Positions 1-8,295 of a DNA stretch of 39,643 nt are shown here, piece after piece; position 1 is the stretch's first letter; the number at the start of each line of letters is the position of its first letter. Source of the DNA: Verrucomicrobiia bacterium (lineage in GTDB: Bacteria; Verrucomicrobiota; Verrucomicrobiia; Limisphaerales; JADLHS01). Location: assembly GCA_011525685.1 (NCBI GenBank), contig WYBW01000046.1, positions 1-39,643 on the forward strand, in the 5' to 3' direction. The notes below the pieces were generated by a model. The model was given only the letters and a program-made list of their open reading frames with translations, did not search any database and was not told the origin of the DNA. The position numbers and the translations under genes were made by a program.

Positions 1-2014
1 ACGGGGCAAAGCTGCGACTGCCGGGTTGAATTTGCCCGGCGGCCAAGTTGTTCACAAGGCCGCTGCGCTCCCGCTTCCCCGGGCGTCGCTCCGCGTCCTC
101 GTGAACAACGTTGGGAACGGTATCAGGAATATCACGATCCCCAATGGTGTCATGCGGATTGGGAACGAAGCATTCTATTTCTGCACCAGCCTGACCAACA
201 TCACGCTTCCCGCCAGCCTGAGCAGCATCGGAGCCCGGGCGTTTGAGGGCTGCGCCGCTTTGGGCCAGTTGACGATTCCCGGCGGCGTCACCGACCTCGG
301 CCCGCAGGCGTTCAGATGGTGTACCAAACTTTCCACGCTGACGATTCTTCCTGGCGTCACGAGCATCGGCAGCGAGACGTTCGCCCTCTGCTCCAGTCTG
401 ACCAACATCACAATCCCTGCCACCGTCACCAACATGGGCTATGGCGCGTTTGTTTATTGCGACAAACTCGCCAGTGTCACCATCGAGGACGGCGCCCCCA
501 CCAGCGTTGGGGGCGAGGCATTCGGCGGCTGCTTCAACCTGACCAATGTCATGCTTGGAAATGCTGTCTCCAGCATCGAGAACCGGGCGTTCTTCAACTG
601 TCGCGGCCTGAAGACCCTGGCGATCCCCAACAGCGCTGCCAGCATCGGCGGCGAGGCATTCTTCGGATGCACCAGCCTGAACAGCGTCACGATGGGAAAC
701 GGGGTCCGTAACATCGGTTCATACGCGTTCAAAAACTGTCGCAGCCTGACCACGGTGACAATCCCGGACAGTGTCACGGTCATCGGAGCGTATGCGTTTT
801 CCGACTGCACCGGCCTGACCAGCCTTTCGATCGGAGATGGCGTCATCGTCATCGGGGGTTGGGCGTTCTCGGGATGCACCAGCTTGAGCAGCCTCGCGCT
901 CGGCGACAACCTCCGCCTGATCACGCCCGGTGCGTTTTACAACTGCACCAGTCTGGCGAGCCTGGTGATTCCCACCAGTGTCATCAACATCGCGGACTAC
1001 GCGTTCGCAGGATGTAGCGCTTTGGCGAACCTCACCTTGCCCACCAGCGTCACCAACCTCGGCTCGTATGCGTTTTCCGACTGCACCGGTTTGGTCAATC
1101 TTGCGCTTGGCAATGGTCTCACCCGGCTCATGGAAGGCACCTTCTCCGGGTGCGGTAACCTCACCAGCGTCACGATTCCGGTCGGTGTCACCAGCGTGGG
1201 AATGGCTGCGTTCCAGTCCTGTTCAAGCCTCACAACCGTGGTGCTGCCCAACAGCGTTACCCACATTGGGGACCGCGCCTTCGCGGGATGCACCGCCCTG
1301 ACCAGCAGCACGTTGCCAAGCAGTCTCACCCGCCTCGGGCACGGCGTGTTCTTCGGATGCAGCAGCTTGACCGACATGATGATTCCGGACAGCGTCACGA
1401 TCATGGGATATGAGGCGTTTTTTGGCTGTGACAAGCTGACCAACGTCACCATGGGAAACGGTGTTACCGACATTGGATACCGGGCGTTTGGGGGCTGTAC
1501 CAGTCTGCAGGGCATCACTCTTGGAAACGGGGTCACGAATATTGGAGACTGGGCCTTTGTTTCTTGCATCAGCCTGACGAGTGTGGTCATGCCCAGCAGC
1601 GTCACCAGCATAGGGTATGAGGCTTTCCATGCATGCAGCAGTTTGAGAGGTATCTACTTTCAAGGCAACGCCCCAAGTGTTTTCCCTGATGGGTTGGCCG
1701 GCGCGGAATATGCGACGGTCTATTTCCTGCCCGATACCACAGGCTGGGAGGCGACCTTCGGTGGTCGTCCGGCTTTGCTTTGGAATCCGGTGATGCAAAC
1801 CAGCGACGCCAGTTTCGGCGTCGGCCCCGGCGGATTCGGTTTCAACATCAGCGGGACGGCGGACATCCCTGTCGTCGTGGAGACAACCACAAACTTGGCC
1901 AGCCCGGACTGGTTTGCGCTGCAAAGCCTCAATCTCACCAATGGCTCGGTCTATTTCAGCGATCCCAACTGGGTGAATTTCCCCGCTCGGCATTACCGCA
2001 TCCGCTCGCCGTAG
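1..2014 (+). CDS. BspA-like leucine-rich-repeat surface protein, 5' incomplete
   Basis: The frame is open from the first bases of the window to a TAG at 2014. A TTG at base 26 would give 662 residues, but it has no ribosome binding site and no signal peptide follows, so the real start probably lies upstream. From about residue 33 to 560 there are roughly twenty tandem repeats of 23 residues with the pattern AFxxCxxLTxxxIPxSVTxIG, the LRR_5 (BspA/TpLRR) type; each is about 69 bp, so the gene is also a DNA tandem repeat. The last 50 or so residues form a short module ending HYRIRSP that recurs in other secreted proteins here. LRR_5 proteins are usually secreted or surface-bound and mediate adhesion; the specific role is unknown. 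The first 35 codons coincide with an inverted repeat and do not look like LRR sequence. Confidence 0.85.
   Translation, partial: RGKAATAGLNLPGGQVVHKAAALPLPRASLRVLVNNVGNGIRNITIPNGVMRIGNEAFYFCTSLTNITLPASLSSIGARAFEGCAALGQLTIPGGVTDLGPQAFRWCTKLSTLTILPGVTSIGSETFALCSSLTNITIPATVTNMGYGAFVYCDKLASVTIEDGAPTSVGGEAFGGCFNLTNVMLGNAVSSIENRAFFNCRGLKTLAIPNSAASIGGEAFFGCTSLNSVTMGNGVRNIGSYAFKNCRSLTTVTIPDSVTVIGAYAFSDCTGLTSLSIGDGVIVIGGWAFSGCTSLSSLALGDNLRLITPGAFYNCTSLASLVIPTSVINIADYAFAGCSALANLTLPTSVTNLGSYAFSDCTGLVNLALGNGLTRLMEGTFSGCGNLTSVTIPVGVTSVGMAAFQSCSSLTTVVLPNSVTHIGDRAFAGCTALTSSTLPSSLTRLGHGVFFGCSSLTDMMIPDSVTIMGYEAFFGCDKLTNVTMGNGVTDIGYRAFGGCTSLQGITLGNGVTNIGDWAFVSCISLTSVVMPSSVTSIGYEAFHACSSLRGIYFQGNAPSVFPDGLAGAEYATVYFLPDTTGWEATFGGRPALLWNPVMQTSDASFGVGPGGFGFNISGTADIPVVVETTTNLASPDWFALQSLNLTNGSVYFSDPNWVNFPARHYRIRSP
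45..112. repeat. Inverted-repeat element at the start of the LRR gene
   Basis: GTTGTTCAC at 47-55 is matched by its exact complement GTGAACAAC at 101-109. The roughly 45 bases between are GC-rich with repeated CGCTCC/CGTCGCTCCGCG-like blocks. It lies where LRR similarity begins (about base 110). It looks like a small palindromic insertion that may separate the LRR frame from its original 5' end. Whether it is dispersed in the genome cannot be judged from one copy. Confidence 0.5.
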
Positions 2015-2078
2015 TTTCCACTTACCCATCGCAATGGAGTGAATTCAAGCCGCCCAAGGCCAACGGGACTCACCCCCA

Positions 2079-2156
2079 GTGGTGAGCGGCTGGCAATGCA
2101 GCGCTTCGAATCCGGTTTCCTACGAATCCAAGTTCTTTCGGCTGAGAAAGCCTTGA
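2079..2156 (+). pseudogene. Fossil 3' tail of a secreted repeat protein (FFRLRKP-stop)
   Basis: In the + frame ending at the TGA at 2154-2156, the last residues read NPVSYESKFFRLRKP-stop. The RCC1 protein encoded at 5684-6868 ends NPISSPAQFFRLRKP-stop, and the DNA of the last 20 or so bases is also nearly identical (TTCTTTCGGCTGAGAAAGCC against TTCTTCCGGCTGAGAAAGCC). There is no long open frame upstream, so this is the remnant of a gene whose body is gone. It lies 140 bases after the LRR stop and faces the PIN toxin remnant. The upstream limit given is arbitrary. Confidence 0.6.
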
Positions 2157-2256
2157 CTGACCTCCTTGCGTCTGGAATGTGCCAACGAACCGGTCTTTGG
2201 CCGAGGGGCGGCCGCTTGCTCCCCCGTCGGCGTCTCGGGCGGAGACTGATACCAGT

Positions 2257-2664
2257 TCACGGCTTGATCCCGAAGCCGGCCTGGACAAAGTGGTGGTCGG
2301 TGGTCAACGCTTCGCGCAACTTCAGCTCGCGCATCAGAACGAAACTTGTGCAGTCCGTGAATGAAAAGACCTTGTCGCGATAGCGGAAGAACAGCCCGCG
2401 CGCCTTGTCCGCCCGCGCGAGCGTGACGTACTCCCAACGCACGCGCGAACTGCCGTCCAACTGGCGCCACCAGGACTCGGCGGCTTCGATCCCCAATCGG
2501 ATACGCAGGAGGGTGAGGGTTTCATCCGCCACATAGTCACTGGTGACAAAGGCTCCTTCGCCCTCAAGTCAGGAGTCCCGAACCGCGACCGCCCTTGGAT
2601 GGGCCGGATCTGATTCGTCCGCGCAGGCCATCCATCCGGCAATGTCCACGAACAACAGCTTCAT
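2257..2664 (-). pseudogene. VapC-like PIN-domain toxin with an in-frame TGA
   Basis: Starting at the ATG at 2664, the frame reads MKLLFVDIAGWMACADESD, then RDS, then TGA at 2571-2569 (codon 32), and continues without a shift through TSDYVADETLTLL to SFTDCTSFVLMREL and a stop at 2257. D7, the E of ADETLT and the D of SFTDC match the acidic metal site of PIN ribonucleases, and total length (about 135 codons) is normal. The start overlaps the antitoxin stop as ATGA, the usual layout of a toxin-antitoxin operon. Only the single nonsense codon spoils the gene. A GTG at 2532 could in principle restart translation, but would lose D7. PIN toxins of this kind typically cleave tRNA or other RNA. TGA is used as an ordinary stop by many genes here, so recoding is unlikely. 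A sequencing error is the main alternative. Confidence 0.8.
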
Positions 2665-2912
2665 CGGCCGTAAAGCAATTGATCGTGATCCGCCGCGGAA
2701 CGTCCGTCTGCCGACCGGCCCAGAGGCCTCGCCCGATATAATGGATCATCCTGCACCTCGCCCGCGGCCTGGTCGGGTGCGTGAATCGGGACCACTTGGA
2801 AGGCTGGACGGCTCCGGTAGAGCACGGTGAACCGAACGCCGCGACGGACCTGTTGTATTACTTTGGGCAGCCCGGCGCGCAACTCTTTTGCGTTGATGAG
2901 GGTATTCATCAT
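2661..2912 (-). CDS. Phd/YefM-type antitoxin of the PIN toxin
   Basis: This 83-residue protein begins MMNTLINAKELRAGLPKVIQ and continues with VRRGVRFTVLYRSRPAFQVVPI, the DNA-binding and dimerising fold of the Phd/YefM family: a short helix, then a strand with a basic turn. In such modules the N-terminal half binds the operon promoter and the C-terminal half wraps the toxin. An AGGGTG sequence stands about 8 bases upstream of the ATG at 2912. The stop overlaps the toxin start by four bases (ATGA), so the two were translated together. The C-terminal tail is rich in R and D and not conserved in appearance. The gene looks intact although its toxin carries a nonsense codon. Confidence 0.8.
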   Translation of the reverse strand: MMNTLINAKELRAGLPKVIQQVRRGVRFTVLYRSRPAFQVVPIHAPDQAAGEVQDDPLYRARPLGRSADGRSAADHDQLLYGR

Positions 2913-3034
2913 GTGGTCACCCTAAGTTGAACCAGATTGGAGATCAAGCTGGTGTCGGGCGCTCAAGATAAACGATCAATGAACCAAAAAAAGATTTTCG
3001 GTTTGCCCCACCAGCGGCAGCTTATGGATTGAAC

Positions 3035-4717
3035 ATGAGCGAAGGGCGCACGGATTTTGAATTGTTGCAGGCGTTCTCCCGACAGGGCGATCAACCGGCA
3101 TTCGCGACCCTGACGCGCCGGCATCTCGATCTGGTTTATGCCACCGCTCTGCGGAAAGTCACCGACGACGGCGGTGCCGAGGAAATCTGCCAAAATGTCT
3201 TTGCGACGCTCGCCCGCAAAGCCTGGCAGTTTGCGGCGGATGATTCGCTCCCCTCATGGCTGCATCGCACGACCTTGCTGGAATCCAAATCCTGGTTGCG
3301 CGGCGAACTGCGCCGTCGTCGTCGCGAGCAAACCGCCGCTGAACTGGGCACCACCATGAACACTCCCGAGGATCAACCTGCGTTTCGAGCCCTCGTGCCG
3401 CTGCTGGACGAGGCGCTGCTTTCCCTTCGCGAGAAGGACCGCACGGCACTGTTGTTGCGGTTTTGCCAGAGCCAGTCATTGCGGGAGGTGGGCACAGCCT
3501 TTGGCGTGACTGAAGACGCGGCCCGCATGCGCGTGCAAAGCGCGCTGGAAAAGCTGGCGGAATTCTTCAAGCGGCGCGGGTTCAAGACGGCGACGGTGGC
3601 GGCAGCCGCGGCGGCATTGCAACACACCGCTGCGACCACCTCTGCGGCAGTGGCCAGCACGGTGGTGAGTGCGGCATTAAAAGTTGCGCCGCCGGCACTC
3701 GTCGGGCTGGGCGCATTGTTGGCGCGGCTGGCGAGCATGAGCCGGGTACAAACCGCCGTCGTGTGTATCTCGCTGACCGCCGTGCCGGTGGGGTGGCAGT
3801 TAAATGAACGCCATGCCGCAGGGGAGGAAGTGAAGCAAATGCAGACCCAACTGCGCACCGCGCAAAACCAACATGCCGGTCTGCAAACGGAGGTTGAACG
3901 GTTGCGGGCGACATCCGGAAGATTGGAGCAGCCCATCGCGCAGGCGAATGAAGCTGCCATCCGGGCCGCTGAGTCCGCGCAGGCCTTCGACACCTGGAAG
4001 CGAAACGTTCGCGGCTTGCTCACGGCAGCGGATTACCGCTGGGACGACGATTCGGCGTTTGTGCGCATCCCGAAGGCAATCCTGCCGAAACTCAGCGAGT
4101 GGAGTGACGCCATTCCGTTCTCCCCGCTCGGCGTCGAGCCGTATGCGCGTGAACTGATGGGCTTGACCCCATCGGAACGCGAGGCCGTGGAAACCGTAAT
4201 TCAACGGGGCGTTGCTGAGGCAGACGCTTCGGTTCAGGAGACCAATCAACCCGTAAGCGGGAGGGTTGTTGCGGCGAGGAGATTCGTCCTTTCAGGGACG
4301 GTCGGAGACGCGAAGATAAGCCAGGACCAGGTGCTGGCAGAGGTTCGCAACATTCTGGGAGAGGAACGCTGGCCAATGGTGGAGGTCACACTCTCGGAGA
4401 AGCGCGGCGGCGGCGTAGTTAATTACAATCTGCGCCACCGCATGTTTTCCCAGGAATACTCGAAGGCCGTAACGGTGACGATTGCACTCGGTAGTGAGGA
4501 TAGATTATGGGCATCGTGCTCAATATCAATAGGGGGGATGTTGGGGACGGTAGGCGCCGAATTGTCCAGCTTCCTGCCTGAGGGTGATCCGAACCGGACG
4601 AAGGGTGCCGATGGGTTCCTTTCTGATGGCTCGGTTTCGCTCGCGATCCGCCAGCGCATCGTGGCATGGCTTGAGAAAGAAGCGACTGCCCGGCTCGTGC
4701 GAAAGGAGCAGCCATGA
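3035..4717 (+). CDS. ECF sigma factor fused to a membrane anchor and C-terminal sensor-like domain
   Basis: Length is 560 residues, against about 190 for a plain ECF sigma factor. Residues about 10-90 are sigma region 2 (AFATLTRRHLDLVYATALRKV, then GAEEICQNVFATLARKAW), and about 120-175 are region 4 (LLSLREKDRTALLLRF, then SLREVGTAFGVTEDAARMRV). An Ala-rich linker follows, then one hydrophobic segment near 240-260 (VQTAVVCISLTAVPVGW), a coiled coil to about 310, and an extracytoplasmic domain. The start is taken as the ATG at 3035; a TTG two codons upstream is less likely. Fusion to the membrane suggests that the sigma factor is held and released by its own sensor part, as a built-in anti-sigma; this is inference. 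Its C-terminal domain resembles the product of the next gene, whose ATG overlaps this stop (ATGA). Confidence 0.88.
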   Translation: MSEGRTDFELLQAFSRQGDQPAFATLTRRHLDLVYATALRKVTDDGGAEEICQNVFATLARKAWQFAADDSLPSWLHRTTLLESKSWLRGELRRRRREQTAAELGTTMNTPEDQPAFRALVPLLDEALLSLREKDRTALLLRFCQSQSLREVGTAFGVTEDAARMRVQSALEKLAEFFKRRGFKTATVAAAAAALQHTAATTSAAVASTVVSAALKVAPPALVGLGALLARLASMSRVQTAVVCISLTAVPVGWQLNERHAAGEEVKQMQTQLRTAQNQHAGLQTEVERLRATSGRLEQPIAQANEAAIRAAESAQAFDTWKRNVRGLLTAADYRWDDDSAFVRIPKAILPKLSEWSDAIPFSPLGVEPYARELMGLTPSEREAVETVIQRGVAEADASVQETNQPVSGRVVAARRFVLSGTVGDAKISQDQVLAEVRNILGEERWPMVEVTLSEKRGGGVVNYNLRHRMFSQEYSKAVTVTIALGSEDRLWASCSISIGGMLGTVGAELSSFLPEGDPNRTKGADGFLSDGSVSLAIRQRIVAWLEKEATARLVRKEQP

Positions 4718-5622
4718 TCAAAATCCTTCTAGCCATGACTTTCCTGAGCGCCGGCGCAGGCGGGATTCTCACGATTCGCCAATCCACAACCCGGCTTCAA
4801 CACGAGGCGAACGCCGCCCGTGAGGCCTGGCTGACCCAAACGCAACTCGTCGCCGCCGCGCAGCGTGAAAAGGACGGCCTGAAGGAGCGCCTTGGTGAAT
4901 TGAAACAGACTTTGGCGCAAACTCCGACTCCGGCGGGGAGCGCACTTTGGTCCGCACTCCAGACGAATCGCGCCGATCGTCTCCCGCCAGAACTGAGGGA
5001 GCGGTTGATGGAGGAACTCGGATTCAACTGGAAAGCTTCAGCGGACTTTGTCGTCGTCAGCAAAGAGACGATACGCCAGTTGCACATGCACATAATCAAT
5101 CAGTGGAAGGGCGAACTGACCGAGACGGCTGTCACCGTCTTCGCACTGACGCCCGGAGAACGCGAGCAGGTTGAAACGGCAATCGAGCGGGTGAAAACGG
5201 ATTTCAAGGACTGGGTGGCCACCCATGTGCAGCGCCACGAGCCGAAGGACGACGTGCTGGCCTACTACATCCTGCCCGACGATCCGGCGTTGAGCATCAG
5301 TAACAACTTTGCCACCGGGTTGTTTGAAGCCGTTGGCCGGGAGCGTGCGGAATTGGTCCTGAGGGATGAGCAAAAATGGATGAATGAGCTCGGCCTCGGG
5401 CGATCGCCGACTACTTACACGGCAGTGATCAGGGTCAAGCGTGAAACGGTTGGGAATGAACAGCGGTTGAAGGCTGAAACTCAAAACAACCTAGGCACAC
5501 GTTCGGACTACTTGCCTGGAGCTCAATTCCCGAAAGCGTTCCTGTCCATCTTCCCGAATGGGTGGGCGGACGTGGCGCAACGCGAAGGCTTCGAGTTGCC
5601 GTCAGCCCCACCAGGGCGATGA
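4714..5622 (+). CDS. Membrane-anchored coiled-coil protein, paralogue of the sigma-factor C-terminal domain
   Basis: This 302-residue protein has an N-terminal hydrophobic anchor (MIKILLAMTFLSAGAGGILT), a coiled coil at about 22-70 (AQREKDGLKERLGELKQTL) and a soluble, probably extracytoplasmic domain. AGGAG lies 7 bases before the ATG, and the start overlaps the sigma-factor stop by four bases, so the two are translationally coupled. The domain aligns by eye with the sigma-factor C-terminus: FNWKASADFVVVSKETIRQL against YRWDDDSAFVRIPKAILPKL, and LTPGEREQVETAIERV against LTPSEREAVETVIQRG. No characterised family was recognised. A role as partner or competitor of the sigma-factor sensor domain is inferred from coupling and paralogy. 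Confidence 0.8.
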   Translation: MIKILLAMTFLSAGAGGILTIRQSTTRLQHEANAAREAWLTQTQLVAAAQREKDGLKERLGELKQTLAQTPTPAGSALWSALQTNRADRLPPELRERLMEELGFNWKASADFVVVSKETIRQLHMHIINQWKGELTETAVTVFALTPGEREQVETAIERVKTDFKDWVATHVQRHEPKDDVLAYYILPDDPALSISNNFATGLFEAVGRERAELVLRDEQKWMNELGLGRSPTTYTAVIRVKRETVGNEQRLKAETQNNLGTRSDYLPGAQFPKAFLSIFPNGWADVAQREGFELPSAPPGR

Positions 5623-5683
5623 CTCCCAATAGGATTGCGCCGTGGCCATGGTCCCAACCAACGACTTACAACAACCAACTGAC

Positions 5684-6868
5684 ATGAAACAAATCCCAAC
5701 CTTTGCTGCCTTCGCACTTAGGCAGTGGCGCCACGGAATTGCCCACGCCATGCTCTTCCTGCTTCTCGCTTGCCTCGGCACCAACACCGCTGGCGCACAA
5801 TCTCCCGGTATGGTGGTGGCTTGGGGCGACAACACTCTCGGCCAGACCGACGTACCCGTCGCGGCACAGAGCGAGGTAACAGCCATTGCTGCGGGGAATT
5901 ATCACTCGATAGCCTTGAAGCATGACGGTTCGGTCGTAGCGTGGGGAAACAACGAATACGGCCAGACCACTGTCCCCGTGTCGGCCCAAAGTGAGGTGAT
6001 CGCAATCGCGGGAGGTTGGGGGCACACCGTGGCTCTGAAAGCCGATGGCTCCGTCATTGCTTGGGGCAACAACGAATACGGCCAAACGAACGTTCCGATT
6101 GACGCGCAAAGCGGCGTCATGGCCATCGCCGCGGGGACTTTACACACCATGGCCTTAAAGACCAACGGCTCGGTGCTGGCGTGGGGATGGTGGGCTGCGG
6201 ACCCGGCGCCGCCCGAGGCCCAGAGTGGAGTAATGGCGATAGCTGCGGGATATCGTCACATGGTGGCGTTGAGAAACGACGGTACTGTCGTGGTGTGGGG
6301 CGGGGGTAATTCCGGGCTGCCGTCCGTGCCCGACGGTTTGAGCAATGTTGTGGCGATTGCCGCCCGTGAATCCCATACCGTGGCGCTGAAAAACTACGGC
6401 TCGGTCGTCGCGTGGGCATACCCCGACGCCCGTTCCCTCTCCGAGCCTGCTGTGCCCGAGGAGGCCCAAAGCGAGGTCGTGGCGGTTGCGGCGGGAATTA
6501 AACACGCGCTCGCATTGAAGAACGACGGCACAGTCGTGGCGTGGGGCTCCAACAGTTATGGCGAAGGGACAGTGCCCGCCGGTCTGAGTGCGGTAACGGC
6601 GATTGCCGCAGGACAGTATCACTCGCTGGCACTCCTCGTCCCAGGGCCGGTGACGCCGGTGGCCTTGTCGCTACAGCCCAGCGGCAATGGAGTGATCATC
6701 TCCTGGCCAGCGGATGCGACGGGGTTCACGTTGCAATCCACGGCCAACTTGATCCCGCCCGTGACGTGGCTGGATGTGACCAATCCTCCGGCGTTGCTCG
6801 GTGGGCTGTTCACGGTCACGAATCCCATCTCCAGCCCCGCCCAGTTCTTCCGGCTGAGAAAGCCATAG
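5684..6868 (+). CDS. Secreted RCC1-repeat (beta-propeller) protein
   Basis: The ATG at 5684 gives MKQIPTFAAF and a signal peptide core, AMLFLLLACLGTNTAGAQS, with likely cleavage after GAQ or nearby; an upstream in-frame GTG at 5642 has no support. Residues about 45-320 hold seven or so repeats of the pattern VVAWGxNxYGQTxVP followed by AIAAGxxHxxALKxDGS, the bacterial RCC1 (ATS1-like) propeller blade. Such propellers are interaction scaffolds; the ligand is not predictable. The last 60 or so residues are a separate module (GFTLQSTANL, then W, ending FFRLRKP) shared with other secreted proteins of the window. Total length is 394 residues. It stands alone on the + strand, 61 bases after the membrane protein gene. 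Confidence 0.87.
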   Translation: MKQIPTFAAFALRQWRHGIAHAMLFLLLACLGTNTAGAQSPGMVVAWGDNTLGQTDVPVAAQSEVTAIAAGNYHSIALKHDGSVVAWGNNEYGQTTVPVSAQSEVIAIAGGWGHTVALKADGSVIAWGNNEYGQTNVPIDAQSGVMAIAAGTLHTMALKTNGSVLAWGWWAADPAPPEAQSGVMAIAAGYRHMVALRNDGTVVVWGGGNSGLPSVPDGLSNVVAIAARESHTVALKNYGSVVAWAYPDARSLSEPAVPEEAQSEVVAVAAGIKHALALKNDGTVVAWGSNSYGEGTVPAGLSAVTAIAAGQYHSLALLVPGPVTPVALSLQPSGNGVIISWPADATGFTLQSTANLIPPVTWLDVTNPPALLGGLFTVTNPISSPAQFFRLRKP

Positions 6869-7326
6869 CACACCTCGCCATTTCTCCACACCGCTTACGG
6901 CTCACCCCAAACCAAAAGCACAATTATGAAAGACGAAAAAGACCATTCCCTTGCACACTCTGCCGCCTCCCGCTTGCCAGCGCGTCTTGCCAAGCTTCCC
7001 ACATGGCAGGTCCTGGCGTTGTTGCTGGTCGAGGCGGCCATAGTTCCGTTGCCCGTGCAAATCACCGCGTTCTACGCTCCGTCTTATTACGCCTTCACCA
7101 ACTTCGCCGGCTTGTCGTGGCGAGATGGAGGCGGGAGTGGAAACCTCCAGGTCACTGCCGGCAAGCATTCTTCATAACTTCACTGATAGGTTTGCCCCCG
7201 AAATTTCGCATTACTGACTGAAAGAATGATCCATCGAAAGCGCGAACCGTGCTTGGGACATTCCGGTCGTTCCACGAACAAATTGAACGCGGAGCAACCA
7301 ACCAACAAACAACACAAACGAACATC
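6869..7326. other. Spacer between two secreted-protein genes, with one doubtful small ORF
   Basis: These 458 bases have no clear gene. The only candidate is a short + ORF (listed separately). The AT-richer last 80 bases before the ATG at 7327 (runs of CAACCAACAAACAACACAAACG) probably form the leader of the next gene. No clear sigma-70 boxes, hairpins or repeats were found. Confidence 0.4.
6926..7177 (+). CDS. Possible small membrane-associated protein, doubtful
   Basis: The frame codes for 83 residues beginning MKDEKDHSLAHSAASRLPA, with one hydrophobic stretch (WQVLALLLVEAAIVPLPV) and a C-terminus ending VTAGKHSS. The run of A and C bases just before the ATG resembles the leader before the gene at 7327. 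No family is recognised. It could be a real small protein, a truncated remnant of a larger membrane protein, or chance. Confidence 0.25.
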   Translation: MKDEKDHSLAHSAASRLPARLAKLPTWQVLALLLVEAAIVPLPVQITAFYAPSYYAFTNFAGLSWRDGGGSGNLQVTAGKHSS

Positions 7327-8202
7327 ATGAAAAGCCAGATAAAACAAACCCATGGAATCCGCTCTTGGAGCGGAGTCTCCCTCACGCTCATGGCGGTCGC
7401 ACTGCTGGTTGCCGCGCAACCGGCCACCGGCCAGCCAATTTACCACACGGGCTTCGAGCCGAAGGACGGATTCATCGCCGATGCGCCGTTGGTGGGCCAG
7501 GACGGCTGGATCGCCCCACCGCCGTTAAGTCCCAACGCCGCCATGGTGACCAGTGACAAGCCGCGGCAGGGCCGGCAGACCGTTCACGTCCTGGGCGAAG
7601 ACCTCGAGCCGCAGGATTTCATCAACGAAGCCACCGGTGGTTATTACGATGCCATCGGCTCGTACCGGCGCGCGGTCAACTACGACACGGGCAATTCGCA
7701 GAGGATTCGCATCTCCGCCCACGTGCGGATTGACGGCCCGAAGACCGCGAGCGGAAACAACTTCTTCTCGGCCAGCATCGGTGGACGGGCGCAGTCAACA
7801 CTCGACGGCGAACCCAGCTCGGCGGGCATTGGCGAACTGGCCATTTCCTCTGACGGCCGCGCTTACGCCTACAGTGGCAATGATAATGTGCCCACGTTTC
7901 TCGCCAGCAAGCGTGTGAGGCTGGGTGAGTGGCACAACCTGGCCATCGTCGCGGACTTCGCCACGCAGACCAGCCGCTTCTATGTGGACGATCATCTGCT
8001 GGCGACCTTTGCCTGGGAGCCCAGCGAAGTTTACACCGGCGTGCTGCTGCGCGGCGCGATGCTGTCCTACGCCGCCCCGGACACGGCCACGAACACCAAA
8101 GCTGATTACGCCGCCCACTACGACAAGTTCTCGATCAAGGTCGTCTCCGGTAATGACTGCGAGCGGGACGAAGACGACCGGCGAGGCGACCGGCATGATT
8201 GA
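7327..8202 (+). CDS. Secreted LamG-like (concanavalin-A fold) protein
   Basis: This 291-residue protein starts at the ATG at 7327 (MKSQIKQTHGIRSWSG), with a signal peptide core LTLMAVALLVAAQPATGQ and probable cleavage near GQP. The rest looks like a single jelly-roll: YHTGFEPKDGF near the N-terminus, RIRISAHVRIDG in the middle, and a C-terminal WHNLAIVADFATQTSRFYVDDHLLA block typical of LamG/Laminin_G_3 domains in environmental bacteria. The tail (GNDCERDEDDRRGDRHD) is strongly charged and of unknown use. Carbohydrate or surface binding is the usual role of such folds; no ligand can be named. The gene is probably monocistronic, with a strong hairpin at 8231-8269. Confidence 0.75.
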   Translation: MKSQIKQTHGIRSWSGVSLTLMAVALLVAAQPATGQPIYHTGFEPKDGFIADAPLVGQDGWIAPPPLSPNAAMVTSDKPRQGRQTVHVLGEDLEPQDFINEATGGYYDAIGSYRRAVNYDTGNSQRIRISAHVRIDGPKTASGNNFFSASIGGRAQSTLDGEPSSAGIGELAISSDGRAYAYSGNDNVPTFLASKRVRLGEWHNLAIVADFATQTSRFYVDDHLLATFAWEPSEVYTGVLLRGAMLSYAAPDTATNTKADYAAHYDKFSIKVVSGNDCERDEDDRRGDRHD

Positions 8203-8230
8203 GTGCGCGGTCATTTGAAAGAAATCCAAC

Positions 8231-8269
8231 GCCGGATGGTGCAACCGCGGGAAGCTTGCATCATCCGGC
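8231..8269. terminator. Strong hairpin between convergent genes
   Basis: GCCGGATGGTGCAA (8231-8244) pairs with TTGCATCATCCGGC (8256-8269): 14 positions with one G-T wobble and an 11-base loop. It is 28 bases after the stop of the secreted protein gene and 27 bases from the end of the ribH remnant on the opposite strand. There is no T-run on either side, so factor-independent termination is not assured. Confidence 0.5.
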
Positions 8270-8295
8270 GCTCCGCCATGTCCGCAAACAACGGG

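Noticed and set aside
110..1650. Regular 69-bp DNA periodicity as a possible CRISPR or satellite array
   Set aside because: The period equals 23 codons and the repeats differ in sequence while keeping LRR residues, so it is coding repetition.
2569..2571. TGA in the PIN gene as a recoded Trp or selenocysteine codon
   Set aside because: TGA ends many genes in the window (ATGA and TGATG junctions), no recoding hairpin is apparent, and a PIN domain does not use selenocysteine at this place.
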